A stretch of DNA of 64,000 nucleotides from Cupriavidus laharis (GCF_914271435.1 NZ_CAJZAI010000002.1:310001-374000); one strand, 5' to 3'. Shown: positions 8,685 to 18,162, counted from the stretch's first letter. Translations and numbers: made by a program. The notes: generated by a model not told the origin, from the sequence alone.

Positions 8685-9164
8685 TCACTCGCGCCGCGAT
8701 TCCAGGTAGGTCTTGATCGCCCACACCGCTTCCTGGCTCAGCACGCCGTCAAACGGCGGCATGTAGACACGGCCGTCGCGGGTGCGGCCCTTGCGCACGG
8801 TGGTGGTGAAGTACTGCGAGATCTCGGTCATGCAGGCCTGCTTCTTCTTGGCATCGGCCAGCGACACGCAATCGCCGTCGAGCTTACGCAGGTCGGGGGC
8901 GATGCCGCCGGACACCGCTTCCAGGCCGTGGCAGCGTGCGCAGTTCTGGTTGTAGGCCGAACTGCCGATCCGCTGGGCCTCCTGTTGCTCGCCGCCGGCC
9001 CGATAGGGGTTATCTGGACGCCACTCGTCGCCAAGCTGCGGCAGGGACTTGGTGTCGACGGCTTGCGGCGTGACATCGCCGTGGGCCAGCGCGGTTCCGG
9101 CCGGGGCGGCGCCCAGCATGGCGCAGAGCGAAAGCAAGGCAAGCAGGCGGCGCTGCGTTTTCAT
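8685..9164 (-). CDS. pedF: Cytochrome c-550 of the PedF type
   Basis: 159 residues with a signal peptide ending near GTALAHG and one haem-attachment motif, NCARCH, at about residues 75–80. MPPF near residue 137 supplies the likely axial Met. Short c-550s of this kind accept electrons from PQQ-dependent alcohol dehydrogenases (PedF in Pseudomonas). GGAGA lies 7 nt before the ATG at 9164. A -24/-12 sigma54 promoter is 49–63 bp upstream, and the sigma54 activator gene diverges from it. It is the first gene of the minus-strand operon pedF–xoxJ-like–yncE-like–b561. The symbol is given on resemblance only. Confidence 0.82.
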   Translation of the reverse strand: MKTQRRLLALLSLCAMLGAAPAGTALAHGDVTPQAVDTKSLPQLGDEWRPDNPYRAGGEQQEAQRIGSSAYNQNCARCHGLEAVSGGIAPDLRKLDGDCVSLADAKKKQACMTEISQYFTTTVRKGRTRDGRVYMPPFDGVLSQEAVWAIKTYLESRRE

Positions 9165-9212
9165 GAATGTCTCCTACAGTGGTGGATGGGGTTTTTGTTT
9201 GCGACCATTTCC

Positions 9213-9227
9213 GCAAGAGCCATACCA
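9213..9227 (-). promoter_or_regulatory. Sigma54 promoter of the pedF operon
   Basis: The minus strand reads TGGTATGGCTCTTGC. It keeps the -24 GG, the -12 GC and the exact spacing of the consensus TGGCAcgnnnnTTGC. Predicted transcription starts near 9202, giving a leader of about 38 nt before the ATG at 9164. The divergent neighbour is a sigma54 activator. Confidence 0.75.
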
Positions 9228-9331
9228 GCGCGGCGGATCACGCGCCGTACCGACTCGGCATGGTTTCCGGCACCTGCTCCGGGCATGTGCCGGGTACCAT
9301 TGCCACGGCGGTGTCCCGGAATGCCACACAC

Positions 9332-9346
9332 TGGCAAGCGTCTTGC
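9332..9346 (+). promoter_or_regulatory. Sigma54 promoter upstream of the activator gene
   Basis: TGGCAAGCGTCTTGC, followed by TA, differs from the consensus at a single conserved position and has correct spacing. Predicted start is near 9358, about 92 nt before the activator ATG at 9450. This implies that the activator gene is itself transcribed by sigma54 RNA polymerase, probably with autoregulation. Confidence 0.72.
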
Positions 9347-9449
9347 TACATGACGCAACACTGTCGAGCGCACGCCAGGCCATGGCGATGAAGTTGCCGA
9401 CTGCGACCCGCGCAAAGATCGCGGGCGACTATCCACAGGAGACTCAGAC

Positions 9450-11456
9450 ATGACCATCCCAGCGGAGCCCTCTCGCCCTGCCGCAGATATGGCGGGCGAT
9501 ATGGCCGCCCAGCCCGGGCGCGACGAACAGATTGCCCTGGCCCACCAGCGTTCCGCCTCGTATGGCCTGCGCCCCTATGAATCTCCGGACTTCTGCCCGG
9601 TGCTGCAGAGCGAACTGAAGACGCGCATCGAACGCAGCCAGTCCCTGTTCACCTACGCGCTGCCGGTAATGGAAACGCTCTACGACCAGATCGTGAACAC
9701 GCAGAGCATGGTGATCCTGACCGACGCCGACGGCCTGATCCTGCACTCGCTGGGCGACGATGATTTCCTCGCCCGGGCCGACAAGGTCGCGCTGCGCGCG
9801 GGCGCGGACTGGTCGGAGGCAAGCCGCGGTACCAATGCCATCGGCACCGCCCTGGCCGAGAACCGCGCCACGCTGGTCCACGGCGCCGACCACTTCCTGG
9901 AGGCCAACCAGTTCCTGACGTGCTCTTGCATGACCATTCTCGACCCCTACGGCAAGACCGTCGGCGCGCTGGATGTGACGGGCGACCAGCGTGGCTTCCA
10001 CAAGCACACCATGGCGCTGGTGCGGATGTCGGCGCAGATGATCGAGAACCAGCTGTTCGGCAACGCGTTCCGCGACATGGTGTGCATCCGCTTCCATTCG
10101 CGCGCGGAGTTCCTGGGCACGCTGGTGGAGGGGATCGTCTCGTTCACGCCCGGCGGGCGCTTCCTGTCGTCAAACCGCAGCGGACAGTTCCAGCTTGGTA
10201 TGTCCAATACGGCGCTGCAGGCGCATACCTTTTCTTCACTGTTCGGCATGCCGATGTCCCTGCTCTTCGATGCGGTGCGCGGCGCGCCGGCCGGCATCGT
10301 GCAGTTGCAACTGCCGAGCGGCGTCAAGGTCAGCGCGCGCGTGGAGTGGAAATCCAGTGCCACGTCGATGCCCGGTTCGGTGGCCGCGCCTGCGGGCACC
10401 CCGGATGCCATCGCCGCGCCGCGCCGCCTCTGCACGGCGCCGGCCCGGCCCGAGGGGCTGGCCGACCTGGACACCGGCGACGCGCAGATTCGGACCGTGA
10501 TCGGCAAGCTGCGCAAGGTCATCGGCAAGGACATCCCGGTGATGGTGCTGGGCGAGACCGGCACCGGCAAGGAACTGATGGCACGCGCCATCCACGCCGA
10601 CAGCCCGCGGCACGCAGGGCCCTTCATCGCGGTGAACTGTGCGTCGATCCCGGAGAACCTGATCGAGTCGGAGCTGTTCGGTTACGAGGAAGGCGCCTTC
10701 ACCGGCGCCCGCAAGAAGGGCGGCATCGGCAAGATGCTCCTGGCCAACGGCGGCACCCTGTTCCTGGATGAGATCGGCGACATGCCGCTGCACCTGCAGG
10801 GGCGGCTGCTGCGCGCGCTGCAGGAGCGCGCCGTCCAGCCGCTGGGCAGCAGCAAGGTGATCCAGGTCGATGTCCTGGTGGTGTGCGCCACCAACCGCAA
10901 CCTGCGCGAGATGGTCGCTGGCGGCCAGTTCCGCGAAGATCTGTACTACCGCCTGAACGGGCTCGTGGTGCGACTGCCGGCCCTGCGCGAGCGCAGCGAC
11001 CTCGATGTGGTGGCGGCCAAGCTGCTGCGCCAGGACCAGGGCCAGGCCGCAGGGGAACCGCCCCGCATCCGGGACTCGGTGATGGAACTGTTCCGCCGCT
11101 ATCACTGGCCGGGCAATATGCGCCAGCTCGGCAACCTGCTGCGCACGGCTCGCCTGATGGCCGAAGGCGAAGCCGAGATCACCGAGGACCACCTGCCCGA
11201 CGACTTCCTGGATGACCTACGCGAGCGGCAAGAGCATGCAGCGACGCCGGGGAGCCAGCCATCCGCGGCTTTCCCCGTCGGGCAGCCCGGTGCACAGCCG
11301 ACGCGGCTGGCCGAGGTCGAGGCGCTGGCCATCGTCGCCGCGGTGAAGGCACACCACGGCAATATCTCGGCGGCGGCCAAGGCGCTGGGCATCTCGCGCA
11401 ATACGGTTTACCGCAAGATGGAAGAGGCGCGCGGGCTACCCCAGCCCCCGGGCTGA
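9450..11456 (+). CDS. Sigma54-dependent activator, GAF–AAA+–Fis (AcoR/ExaE-like)
   Basis: 668 residues. An N-terminal GAF-like sensor region (about 60–210) is followed by a linker, then the AAA+ domain with Walker A GETGTGKE near residue 367, the sigma54-contacting GAFTGA loop near 414 and Walker [10 protein letters not shown]. The C-terminal Fis-type HTH contains [18 protein letters not shown]. It is full length and intact, with AGGAGA 8 nt before the ATG. It diverges from the pedF operon, and strong -24/-12 promoters stand before that operon, its own gene and the PQQ-alcohol dehydrogenase. It is therefore the obvious regulator of alcohol oxidation here. The GAF domain probably senses a substrate or aldehyde. 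Confidence 0.9.
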   Translation: MTIPAEPSRPAADMAGDMAAQPGRDEQIALAHQRSASYGLRPYESPDFCPVLQSELKTRIERSQSLFTYALPVMETLYDQIVNTQSMVILTDADGLILHSLGDDDFLARADKVALRAGADWSEASRGTNAIGTALAENRATLVHGADHFLEANQFLTCSCMTILDPYGKTVGALDVTGDQRGFHKHTMALVRMSAQMIENQLFGNAFRDMVCIRFHSRAEFLGTLVEGIVSFTPGGRFLSSNRSGQFQLGMSNTALQAHTFSSLFGMPMSLLFDAVRGAPAGIVQLQLPSGVKVSARVEWKSSATSMPGSVAAPAGTPDAIAAPRRLCTAPARPEGLADLDTGDAQIRTVIGKLRKVIGKDIPVMVLGETGTGKELMARAIHADSPRHAGPFIAVNCASIPENLIESELFGYEEGAFTGARKKGGIGKMLLANGGTLFLDEIGDMPLHLQGRLLRALQERAVQPLGSSKVIQVDVLVVCATNRNLREMVAGGQFREDLYYRLNGLVVRLPALRERSDLDVVAAKLLRQDQGQAAGEPPRIRDSVMELFRRYHWPGNMRQLGNLLRTARLMAEGEAEITEDHLPDDFLDDLRERQEHAATPGSQPSAAFPVGQPGAQPTRLAEVEALAIVAAVKAHHGNISAAAKALGISRNTVYRKMEEARGLPQPPG

Positions 11457-11467
11457 TCCCGGCGATT

Positions 11468-12406
11468 TCAGTGCTGCCGTAGCGCTGTGGCGATGGCGGC
11501 GGCCAGGGCCTTGCCCAGGGCACCGGTGGCAAGGTGCCCGCCATCGACCCACTCCAGACGCGCCTGAGGCATGACGGCCTGCAGACGCCACGCATTGGCG
11601 GGCCGGCAGACCGCATCTGCCCGGCCGTGCAGCAGTGTCACCGGCAGGCCATGTGCGGCAATCGTCCGCGCCGCCCGAAGCAGGCCCGTCTTGCCCAGCC
11701 CGGCCCGGTTGCGCAGGTAGTGCGCCTGGATGCGGTACTTGGCGACCATTGACTCCCGCACGCGCAGGGACTGGCGGCGCGAGTGCTGTCGGGCGGACAG
11801 GCCCAGCAAGGCCAGCTCGCTCACGCGCCACGCCGCAGCAGTGTCCCGTTTCTGGACAGGTGTTCCACTTTGCAACACTCGTGACACAGTGAGCAGGGCA
11901 GCCCGTGCATCCGGCACGCGCTCCCCGCGCGGCTTGATGCCTTGCAGCATGCGCCGGCCGCCGGAGCGCGGCGCAAAAAGATTGGCCACGTCGTCGCGCC
12001 CGGTCAGGAACGCACCGCGCAACACCAGCGCCGCCACCGCATCCGGGTACTTGGCCGCATAGGCCAGCCCGAGCGTCGCACCCCAGGAGCCACCGACCAC
12101 ACCCCAGCGTTCGATGCCCAGCGTCTGGCGCAGCTGTTCCAGGTCGGCCAGCAGTGCGCCCACGTAATTCCGGCGCAGCGAACCCGCCGGTCTGGACTTG
12201 CCTGCACCGCGCTGGTCCGGCATCACGACCCGGTGCCGTTGCGGATCGAACCATGCTGCCATCGCCGCCGAGCAACCGCTGCCCGGGCCGCCGTGCAGGA
12301 CCAGCCAGGGCTCGCCATCCGGGGGCCCGGCCAGCCGCACATGCACGCGCTGCGCGTCAGACGTACGCATGTAGAAGCAATCGGATATCCGGGATACGTC
12401 GGGCAT
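11468..12406 (-). CDS. Alpha/beta hydrolase, proline iminopeptidase-like (S33)
   Basis: 312 residues. The oxyanion motif LHGGPGSGCS, the strand DQRGAGKS and the nucleophile elbow GGSWGATL identify the S33 prolyl aminopeptidase family. An Asp in LLHGRADAVC and a His in DGGHLAT complete the triad. It converges on the sigma54 activator with only 11 bp between them and diverges from pqqA. Peptidases are needed to process the PqqA peptide and for general peptide turnover; a role for this one in PQQ making is only a guess from position. I prefer the ATG at 12406; an upstream ATG at 12475 would overlap the pqqA promoter region. Confidence 0.8.
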   Translation of the reverse strand: MPDVSRISDCFYMRTSDAQRVHVRLAGPPDGEPWLVLHGGPGSGCSAAMAAWFDPQRHRVVMPDQRGAGKSRPAGSLRRNYVGALLADLEQLRQTLGIERWGVVGGSWGATLGLAYAAKYPDAVAALVLRGAFLTGRDDVANLFAPRSGGRRMLQGIKPRGERVPDARAALLTVSRVLQSGTPVQKRDTAAAWRVSELALLGLSARQHSRRQSLRVRESMVAKYRIQAHYLRNRAGLGKTGLLRAARTIAAHGLPVTLLHGRADAVCRPANAWRLQAVMPQARLEWVDGGHLATGALGKALAAAIATALRQH

Positions 12407-12486
12407 GGATGTTGCCTTGAAGGGGATGCAGCAGCCAGTCTGCCGCGCCAACATGATATTCACTAACCATACCAAAGGAGAGAGAC

Positions 12487-12561
12487 ATGACCTGGACCAC
12501 GCCTGCCTATACCGAGCTGCGGCTGGGCTTTGAAATCACGATGTATATCGCCAACCGCTGA
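12487..12561 (+). CDS. pqqA: PqqA, PQQ precursor peptide
   Basis: A 24-residue peptide ending [11 protein letters not shown]. Glu16 and Tyr20, spaced E-x-x-x-Y, are the residues that PqqE cross-links and that become the PQQ skeleton. AAGGAGAG is placed ideally before the ATG. It is the first gene of pqqABCDE; the 171-bp gap to pqqB is typical, because pqqA is expressed far more than the downstream genes. Confidence 0.97.
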   Translation: MTWTTPAYTELRLGFEITMYIANR

Positions 12562-12732
12562 AGCTTCCTGCACGCGGCGACATGCCAACGTCCCAGCATC
12601 ACCGCCGCGATCGCAGGCGCAAGGTACGCAGGCGGACCGCAAGTCCCGTGAAGACGAGCAGGCACCGGGTCCGGCGTGCCGGGCCGCATGCCTGCCCCTT
12701 GCGACCATGATCCACCCCAACTCGCTCGCGCC

Positions 12733-13650
12733 ATGACAACCATCCGCGTACTCGGATCGGCCGCCGGCGGCGGCTTTCCGCAGTGGAACTGCAATTGCCA
12801 CAACTGCGATGGCGTGCGCCGCGGCACCGTGCTGGCCACGCCGCGCACGCAGTCATCGATCGCCCTGTCCGGCGACGGCCCCGATTCGATACTGGTCAAC
12901 GCTTCCCCGGACATCCTGCAGCAGTTGCGCCAGACGCCCGCGCTGCAACCGGCACGCGCGCCGCGCGATACGGCGATCGCGGCGGTATTGCTGATGGATG
13001 CGCAGATCGACCACGTCACCGGCCTGCTGATGCTGCGCGAGCACCGCCAGGCCTTGCCCCTCTATGCCACGGCCGCGGTGCTCGACGACCTGGGCACCGC
13101 GTTTCCCCTGATCCGCATGCTTTCGCACTACTGCGGCCTGCAGACGCATACCTTGCCCGGCGACGGCACGCCATTCTCCGTGCCGCCGCTGGACGACATC
13201 ATGCTCACCGCCGTGCCGCTGCAAAGCAAGGCCCCGCCCTACTCGCCCGGCCGCCACGCGCCGCGCGTCGGGGACAACATCGGCCTGCGCATTGAAGACC
13301 GCCGCAGCGGACGCCGCGCCTTCTATGCGCCAGGCCTCGGCACCATCGACGACCACGTCTTCGCCGAGCTGCATAGCGCGGACGTCGTGCTGGTCGATGG
13401 CACCTTCTGGCGCGAAGACGAGATGCAGGCGCTCGGCTTTTCCGCCAAGGCCGCCGCCGACATGGGCCACCTGCCCCTGTCAGGCCCCGGCGGCATGATC
13501 GAGATCCTCGACCGGCTGCCCGCTAGCCGCAAGATCCTTATCCACATCAACAATACCAACCCCGTGCTGGTGGAACACTCGCCGGAGCGCGCCGTGCTGG
13601 CACGGCACGGCATCGAACTGGCATACGACGGCATGGAAATCGCGCTATGA
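12733..13650 (+). CDS. pqqB: PqqB, PQQ biosynthesis hydroxylase/metal-dependent protein
   Basis: 305 residues, the usual PqqB length, starting [22 protein letters not shown]. It has the metallo-beta-lactamase fold with [15 protein letters not shown] as its metal-site motif and the CNCxNC zinc-binding cluster near the N-terminus. PqqB is a cytoplasmic non-haem iron hydroxylase acting on the excised cross-linked di-amino-acid. The upstream ATG at 12676 gives only an unrelated leader, so the ATG at 12733 is used. Its TGA overlaps the ATG of pqqC. Confidence 0.96.
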   Translation: MTTIRVLGSAAGGGFPQWNCNCHNCDGVRRGTVLATPRTQSSIALSGDGPDSILVNASPDILQQLRQTPALQPARAPRDTAIAAVLLMDAQIDHVTGLLMLREHRQALPLYATAAVLDDLGTAFPLIRMLSHYCGLQTHTLPGDGTPFSVPPLDDIMLTAVPLQSKAPPYSPGRHAPRVGDNIGLRIEDRRSGRRAFYAPGLGTIDDHVFAELHSADVVLVDGTFWREDEMQALGFSAKAAADMGHLPLSGPGGMIEILDRLPASRKILIHINNTNPVLVEHSPERAVLARHGIELAYDGMEIAL

Positions 13651-14339
13651 CATCTTCCACTGCATTGAGCCCTACTGAGTTCGAAGCTCGGCTGCGCGCC
13701 AGGGAAAGCGGGTACCACATTCACCACCCGTTCAACCAGCGCATGGCTGCCGGCCGGTGTTCGCCTGAACAGATCCGCGCCTGGGTCGCCAACCGGTTCT
13801 ACTACCAGGCCAACATTCCGCTGAAGGACGCCGCCATCCTTGCCAACTGCCCCGACCGCGACACGCGCCGCGAGTGGGTGGTGCGCATCCTCGACCACGA
13901 CGGCACCGACACCCGGCCCGGCGGTATCGAGGCCTGGCTGCGGCTGGGCCAGGCCACGGGGCTGGAGCGCGAGGCCTTGCTCGACCATCGGCACGTGCTG
14001 CCGGGCGTGCGCTTCGCCGTCGATGCCTATGTCAACTTCGCGCGGCGCGCGCCGTGGCAGGAAGCCGTGTGCTCCTCGCTCACCGAGATGTTCGCGCCCA
14101 AGATCCACAAGGAGCGGCTGGCTGGCTGGCCCACGCATTACCCGTGGATCGAGGCCGCCGGGCTGGACTACTTCCGCTCGCGCATCCCGCTCGCGCAGCG
14201 CGATGTCGACCATGGCCTGCGCGTGACGCTGGGCTACTTCCGCACCCCGGAGCAACAGCAACGCGCCCTCGATATCCTGCAGTTCAAGCTCGACGTACTC
14301 TGGTCGATGCTCGACGCTATCCAGCTAGCCAACCCATGA
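13647..14339 (+). CDS. pqqC: PqqC, pyrroloquinoline-quinone synthase
   Basis: 230 residues, helical haem-oxygenase-like fold. It catalyses the final cofactorless ring closure and eight-electron oxidation that gives PQQ. Conserved signatures include [26 protein letters not shown] and SLTEMFAP. It overlaps pqqB (ATGA) and pqqD (ATGA), so the three are translationally coupled. Confidence 0.97.
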   Translation: MTSSTALSPTEFEARLRARESGYHIHHPFNQRMAAGRCSPEQIRAWVANRFYYQANIPLKDAAILANCPDRDTRREWVVRILDHDGTDTRPGGIEAWLRLGQATGLEREALLDHRHVLPGVRFAVDAYVNFARRAPWQEAVCSSLTEMFAPKIHKERLAGWPTHYPWIEAAGLDYFRSRIPLAQRDVDHGLRVTLGYFRTPEQQQRALDILQFKLDVLWSMLDAIQLANP

Positions 14340-14608
14340 CCACCCATCCGCCAGAACTCGCCCGCCCCGTCCTGCACCGGACCTTCCGCCTGCAATGGGA
14401 AGAGGCCCAGCAGAGCTGGGTGCTGCTGTATCCGGAAGGCATGGTCACCCTCAACGACAGCGCTGCCGCCATCCTGCAGCGCTGCGACGGCGGCCATACG
14501 CTGGACATGCTGATCGACGACCTGCAGGCCGCTTTCGGCGTGCAGGGCATCGCCCCGGAGGTACATGCCTTTGTCAAACATGCAACCGAACGCGGCTGGC
14601 TGGTCTGA
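14336..14608 (+). CDS. pqqD: PqqD, PqqA peptide chaperone
   Basis: A 90-residue winged-helix RRE protein ([13 protein letters not shown] at the start, [16 protein letters not shown] in the middle). PqqD binds PqqA and presents it to the radical SAM enzyme PqqE. The gene starts inside the pqqC stop codon and its last 44 bp overlap the start of pqqE. Confidence 0.95.
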   Translation: MTTHPPELARPVLHRTFRLQWEEAQQSWVLLYPEGMVTLNDSAAAILQRCDGGHTLDMLIDDLQAAFGVQGIAPEVHAFVKHATERGWLV

Positions 14609-15749
14609 TCGGCCTGCCGCCGCGCAGCCCGGCCCGCCGCTGTGGCTGCTGGCCGAACTGACCTATCGCTGCCCGCTGCACTGCGCGTTCTGCTCCAACC
14701 CGGTCGACTATGCCAGGCACACGGCTGAACTCGACACCGCGCAATGGTGCGACGTATTCACCCAGGCCCGCGCGCTCGGCGCGGTGCAGCTCGGCCTGTC
14801 CGGCGGCGAGCCGCTGCTGCGCAAGGACCTGGAACAACTGGTGCGGCATGCGCACGGGCTGGGCTTCTATACGAACCTCATCACGTCCGGCGTGGGCCTG
14901 ACCGACGCACGGCTCGCCGCGCTGCGCGACGCGGGCCTGGACCATATCCAGCTGTCCTTCCAGGACTCCACCCGCGAGCTTAACGACTTTCTGTCCAGCA
15001 CCCGCACCTTCGACCTGAAGCAGCGCGTGGCGCGGCTGATCAAGGCGCATGGCTATCCGATGGTGATGAACTGCGTGCTGCATCGGCACAACCTGCCGCA
15101 TGTCGGCACCATCATCGAAATGGCGCTGCAGATGGGCGCCGAGTACCTGGAACTGGCCAACACGCAGTACTACGGCTGGGCCTGGCGTAACCGCCTTGCG
15201 CTGATGCCGACACAGGAGCAATTGCTGGAAGCCGAGTCCGTCGTCGGGCAATACCGGGCGCGCATCGGCAGGCAGTGCCAGATCCTGTTCGTGGTGCCCG
15301 ACTACTTCGAAGGCAAGCCCAAGAAGTGCATGAATGGCTGGGGCACGACCTTTCTTGGCGTGGCGCCCGATGGGACTGCGCTGCCGTGCCATGCGGCGCG
15401 GATGCTGCCCGACCTGTCATTGCCGAATGTCACCACGCACGGACTGCGGGAGATCTGGCGCGACAGCGAGGCGTTCCGCCGCTTCCGTGGCACCGGATGG
15501 ATGCAGGAGCCCTGCCGGTCATGCGACCATCGGGAGGAAGACCATGGCGGCTGCCGCTGCCAGGCTCTGTTGCTGACCGGCGACTCCGCCGCGACGGATC
15601 CGGTGTGCGAGCGCTCCGGCAAGCATGGCAGGGTCAGGGAAATTGTGTTGCAAGGCAGGCTCGCAACGCTGCAGCCGAACGTCGACGTGCAAGCGATGGT
15701 GTTTCGCAGCGATGGCAATTCACTGCGACTGAGCCGCGGAAACGAATGA
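14565..15749 (+). CDS. pqqE: PqqE, radical SAM cross-linking enzyme
   Basis: 394 residues. The radical SAM cluster is CPLHCAFC, and a C-terminal SPASM region carries further cysteines (KKCMNGW, LPCHAAR, EPCRSCDHREEDHGGCRC) for two auxiliary Fe–S clusters. It forms the carbon–carbon bond between the PqqA Glu and Tyr side chains. The start is uncertain: the ATG at 14565 has GGAGG only 3 nt away, and the ATG at 14580 (MQPNAAGW) is an alternative. It closes the pqqABCDE operon and is followed by a strong hairpin. Confidence 0.95.
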   Translation: MPLSNMQPNAAGWSDRPAAAQPGPPLWLLAELTYRCPLHCAFCSNPVDYARHTAELDTAQWCDVFTQARALGAVQLGLSGGEPLLRKDLEQLVRHAHGLGFYTNLITSGVGLTDARLAALRDAGLDHIQLSFQDSTRELNDFLSSTRTFDLKQRVARLIKAHGYPMVMNCVLHRHNLPHVGTIIEMALQMGAEYLELANTQYYGWAWRNRLALMPTQEQLLEAESVVGQYRARIGRQCQILFVVPDYFEGKPKKCMNGWGTTFLGVAPDGTALPCHAARMLPDLSLPNVTTHGLREIWRDSEAFRRFRGTGWMQEPCRSCDHREEDHGGCRCQALLLTGDSAATDPVCERSGKHGRVREIVLQGRLATLQPNVDVQAMVFRSDGNSLRLSRGNE

Positions 15750-15769
15750 TGGGATGGTCAGCTGCCGGG

Positions 15770-15793
15770 GTGGCACTACGGACGTAGTGCCAC
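15770..15793. terminator. Bidirectional terminator-like hairpin between pqqE and the cytochrome c gene
   Basis: GTGGCACTAC pairs perfectly with GTAGTGCCAC around the 4-nt loop GGAC, between convergent transcripts. No long T-run follows on either strand, but placement and stability fit a shared terminator. Confidence 0.6.
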
Positions 15794-15813
15794 GAACCCA
15801 CGCTACCGCTTAT

Positions 15814-16137
15814 CTACCCGACGCTTAGCACCCACTCCGCCAGTTTCCTGGCATCCGCCTCGCCCAGGTTGCCGTGCGCCGGCATGGGAACCGGCCCCCA
15901 CACACCTTTGCCACCTTCGCGGATCTTCTTGCCGAGCCGCTCGGCCGCCTCGCTGTCCCCCTTGTACCGGGCCGCCACCTCGGCAAAGCCAGGGCCTACG
16001 AGCTTCGTTTGCATGCCATGGCAGGCAAAGCATCCGTTCTTGTCCGCCAAAGGCTGCATATCGGCCGCCGTGCCCGCCTGAACCACACCAGGCAGCAGCA
16101 GCGAAGCCGCTACGCATGCCATCCATTCCTTCTTCAT
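15814..16137 (-). CDS. Small class I cytochrome c, electron acceptor of the PQQ alcohol dehydrogenase
   Basis: 107 residues. A signal peptide ending at VVQAG is followed by one haem motif, CFACH, near residues 36–40 and an axial Met in PVPMPAHGNL. Size and motif order match cytochrome c-551/c5-type carriers. GGGGA precedes the ATG at 16137. It lies 84 bp after the dehydrogenase stop on the same strand, so both probably share the sigma54 promoter at 18031–18045. It is the second small c-type cytochrome of the locus (with PedF), and which one the dehydrogenase prefers cannot be told. Confidence 0.85.
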   Translation of the reverse strand: MKKEWMACVAASLLLPGVVQAGTAADMQPLADKNGCFACHGMQTKLVGPGFAEVAARYKGDSEAAERLGKKIREGGKGVWGPVPMPAHGNLGEADARKLAEWVLSVG

Positions 16138-16221
16138 ACTTCGTCCCCGCTGTGTCGCGTTGCAAGTAAGCGGGCGTCGCCGTGGCGACGCCCGCGTGTC
16201 TGGCCATCAAGCGCCCTGGAT

Positions 16222-17964
16222 TCAGCTCTTGTGCAGCTTGAACACCCACACCGACCCGCCCTGCTCCAGGAAATTCACGCGCTTGGCGACTTCCCCGCCC
16301 CACAGCGGCACCGCCCCGCCCCAGCCCGACACCACGGCCACGTACTGCTCGCCGTTGTCCTCCCAGGTGACCGGCGGCGCCACCACGCCACTGCCGGTCT
16401 GGAACTTCCAGAGTTCCTTGCCGGTCCTGGCGTCGGCAGCCTTCAGGTAGCCTTCGGGCGTGCCCCAGAACACCAGGCCGCCGGCGGTGGTCATGACCCC
16501 GCCCCACAGCGGCGCGTTGTTCTTGACCTCCCAGACGATCTTGCCGGTCTTGGGGTTGATTGCGCGCAGCGCGCCGATGTAGTCCTCGTTCAGCGGATGG
16601 ATGGTGAAGCCGGCGCCCAGGTAGGCGGCGCCCTTCTTGTAGCTGACGGGCTCGTTCCAGATATCCATCGCCCACTCGTTGGCCGGCACGTAGAACAGGC
16701 CCGTCTGCGGGCTGTAGGCCATCGGCTGCTGGTTCTTGCCGCCCAGGAAGCCGGGCGCGGCGAGCACCGACTTGCCCTTCTTCGGGTCGGTGCCGCTGGC
16801 CGGGTCGCCGGGGCGGCCTTCGTCGATGTAGTTGGGCCGGCCGGTCTTCAGGTCGATGCCGGTGGCCCAGGTGATCTTCTTCACGAACGGGAAGGCATTG
16901 ACCAGCTTGCCGTTGGTCGCGTCGTTGACATAGAAGAAGCCGTTGCGGTCGGCCTTGCCGCCCATGCGCTTGCCGTCCAGGTCGAAGGTCACGAACTCAT
17001 TGACGCCGTCAAAGTCCCACCCGTCGTTCGGGGTGTTCTGGTAGTGCCAGACGATCTTGCCGGTGGCCGGATCGATGGCCACCGTCGACGCCGAGTAGAG
17101 GTTATCGCCCTTGCGGATATGGCTGTTCCACGGGCCGGGGTTGCCGGTGCCGAAGTAGACCAGCCCCGTGGACGGATCATAGGTGCCGCCGAGCCAGGTG
17201 GCGGCGCCGCCGGTCTTCCAGGTCTCGCCGGGCCAGCTGGCGTTCTCGGTGCCGGTCACGCCGTTCTCGGTCTTGTTGCCGTCCTTGTCGTACTTGTAGC
17301 CCATGTGGCCTTCGACCACCGGGCGCGACCACACCAGTTGCCCGGTCTTGGCATCGCGCGCCTCGACCCGGCCGACCACGCCGAACTCGCCGCCCGAAAT
17401 GCCGGTGAGCACCATGCCTTTGACGATCAGCGGCGCCGCCGTGTACGAATAGCCCGCGGCATAGTCCGCCAGCTTTTCCTTCCACACCACCTTGCCGGTC
17501 TTCTGGTCGAGCGCGACCAGTTGCGCATCGAGCGTGCCGAAGATGACCAGGTTGTCGTAGAGCGACGCGCCGCGGTTGACCACGTCGCAGCACGGCATGA
17601 TGCCTTCCGGCAACCGGTGCTCGTACTTCCACAGCTTGCTGCCGGTCTTCAGGTCGAGCGCGTAGATGCGCGAGTACGACGCCGTGACAAACATCTTGCC
17701 GTCGTGGATCAGCGGCTGCGCTTCCTGTCCGCGCTGCTTCTCGCCACCGAACGAGAACGACCACGCCGGCACCAGGTTGGCGACATTCCTGGTGTTGATG
17801 CGGGTCAGCCCGGAATAGCGCTGGCCTTGCGGCCCCATGCCCCATGACAACACGTCGCCGGGGCTCTTCGCATCGTTCTCGATCATGGCATCGGTCACCG
17901 CCGCCTGAGCGGCCAGCGTGGCCACGGCAGCCGCGACTGCCATCACTACTCGTAAGGTCCTCAT
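16222..17964 (-). CDS. PQQ-dependent alcohol dehydrogenase with lanthanide signature (PedH/ExaA family)
   Basis: 580 residues: signal peptide ([21 protein letters not shown]) and an eight-bladed quinoprotein propeller. Vicinal Cys125–Cys126 ([10 protein letters not shown]) give the ring disulphide over PQQ, and GTGNPGPWN and WASGID-like W-motif repeats are present. The catalytic region reads [11 protein letters not shown]. Asp317 is the catalytic base and Asp319, two residues on, is the additional metal ligand seen in XoxF and PedH; calcium enzymes have Ala or Ser there. It oxidises primary alcohols in the periplasm and passes electrons to cytochrome c. The start at 17964 follows GAGGAGA, and the ATG at 18144 would add an unlikely leader. 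A near-consensus sigma54 promoter lies 67–81 bp upstream. Confidence 0.93.
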   Translation of the reverse strand: MRTLRVVMAVAAAVATLAAQAAVTDAMIENDAKSPGDVLSWGMGPQGQRYSGLTRINTRNVANLVPAWSFSFGGEKQRGQEAQPLIHDGKMFVTASYSRIYALDLKTGSKLWKYEHRLPEGIMPCCDVVNRGASLYDNLVIFGTLDAQLVALDQKTGKVVWKEKLADYAAGYSYTAAPLIVKGMVLTGISGGEFGVVGRVEARDAKTGQLVWSRPVVEGHMGYKYDKDGNKTENGVTGTENASWPGETWKTGGAATWLGGTYDPSTGLVYFGTGNPGPWNSHIRKGDNLYSASTVAIDPATGKIVWHYQNTPNDGWDFDGVNEFVTFDLDGKRMGGKADRNGFFYVNDATNGKLVNAFPFVKKITWATGIDLKTGRPNYIDEGRPGDPASGTDPKKGKSVLAAPGFLGGKNQQPMAYSPQTGLFYVPANEWAMDIWNEPVSYKKGAAYLGAGFTIHPLNEDYIGALRAINPKTGKIVWEVKNNAPLWGGVMTTAGGLVFWGTPEGYLKAADARTGKELWKFQTGSGVVAPPVTWEDNGEQYVAVVSGWGGAVPLWGGEVAKRVNFLEQGGSVWVFKLHKS

Positions 17965-18030
17965 TGTCTTCTCCTCGTTATTTTCCGTTTCCACCGGTGC
18001 GCCACTGCGCCGCAACCAGCGACGCAGTTG

Positions 18031-18045
18031 GCAATTCCCATGCCA
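18031..18045 (-). promoter_or_regulatory. Sigma54 promoter of the PQQ alcohol dehydrogenase
   Basis: The minus strand reads TGGCATGGGAATTGC, one mismatch from the consensus at conserved positions and with correct spacing. Predicted start is near 18020, leaving a leader of about 56 nt before the ATG at 17964. It matches the promoters at 9213 and 9332, so one activator probably serves all three. Confidence 0.8.
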
Positions 18046-18106
18046 ATCGGATTTGCGCGCCAACCAGCCGGTTGCCACCGCAGGACGCCGTGGCCACCGT
18101 GTCAGC

Positions 18107-18120
18107 ACGCAACATTGCGT
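18107..18120. promoter_or_regulatory. Candidate enhancer (activator-binding) palindrome
   Basis: ACGCAACATTGCGT is a perfect dyad with 6-bp arms and a 2-bp centre. It starts 62 bp upstream of the -24 element, a usual distance for a sigma54 activator site. A related sequence, ACGCAACACTGTCG at 9353–9366 (10 of 14 positions), lies between the two other sigma54 promoters. Binding is inferred, not shown. Confidence 0.4.
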
Positions 18121-18162
18121 TGCATCTGCTCCAGAACTGAACAACCGGCGGTGGCCGCGAAA

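Noticed and set aside
15874..17847. A 657-codon plus-strand frame over the dehydrogenase
   Set aside because: It is antisense to the quinoprotein gene, whose motifs and signal peptide are clear.
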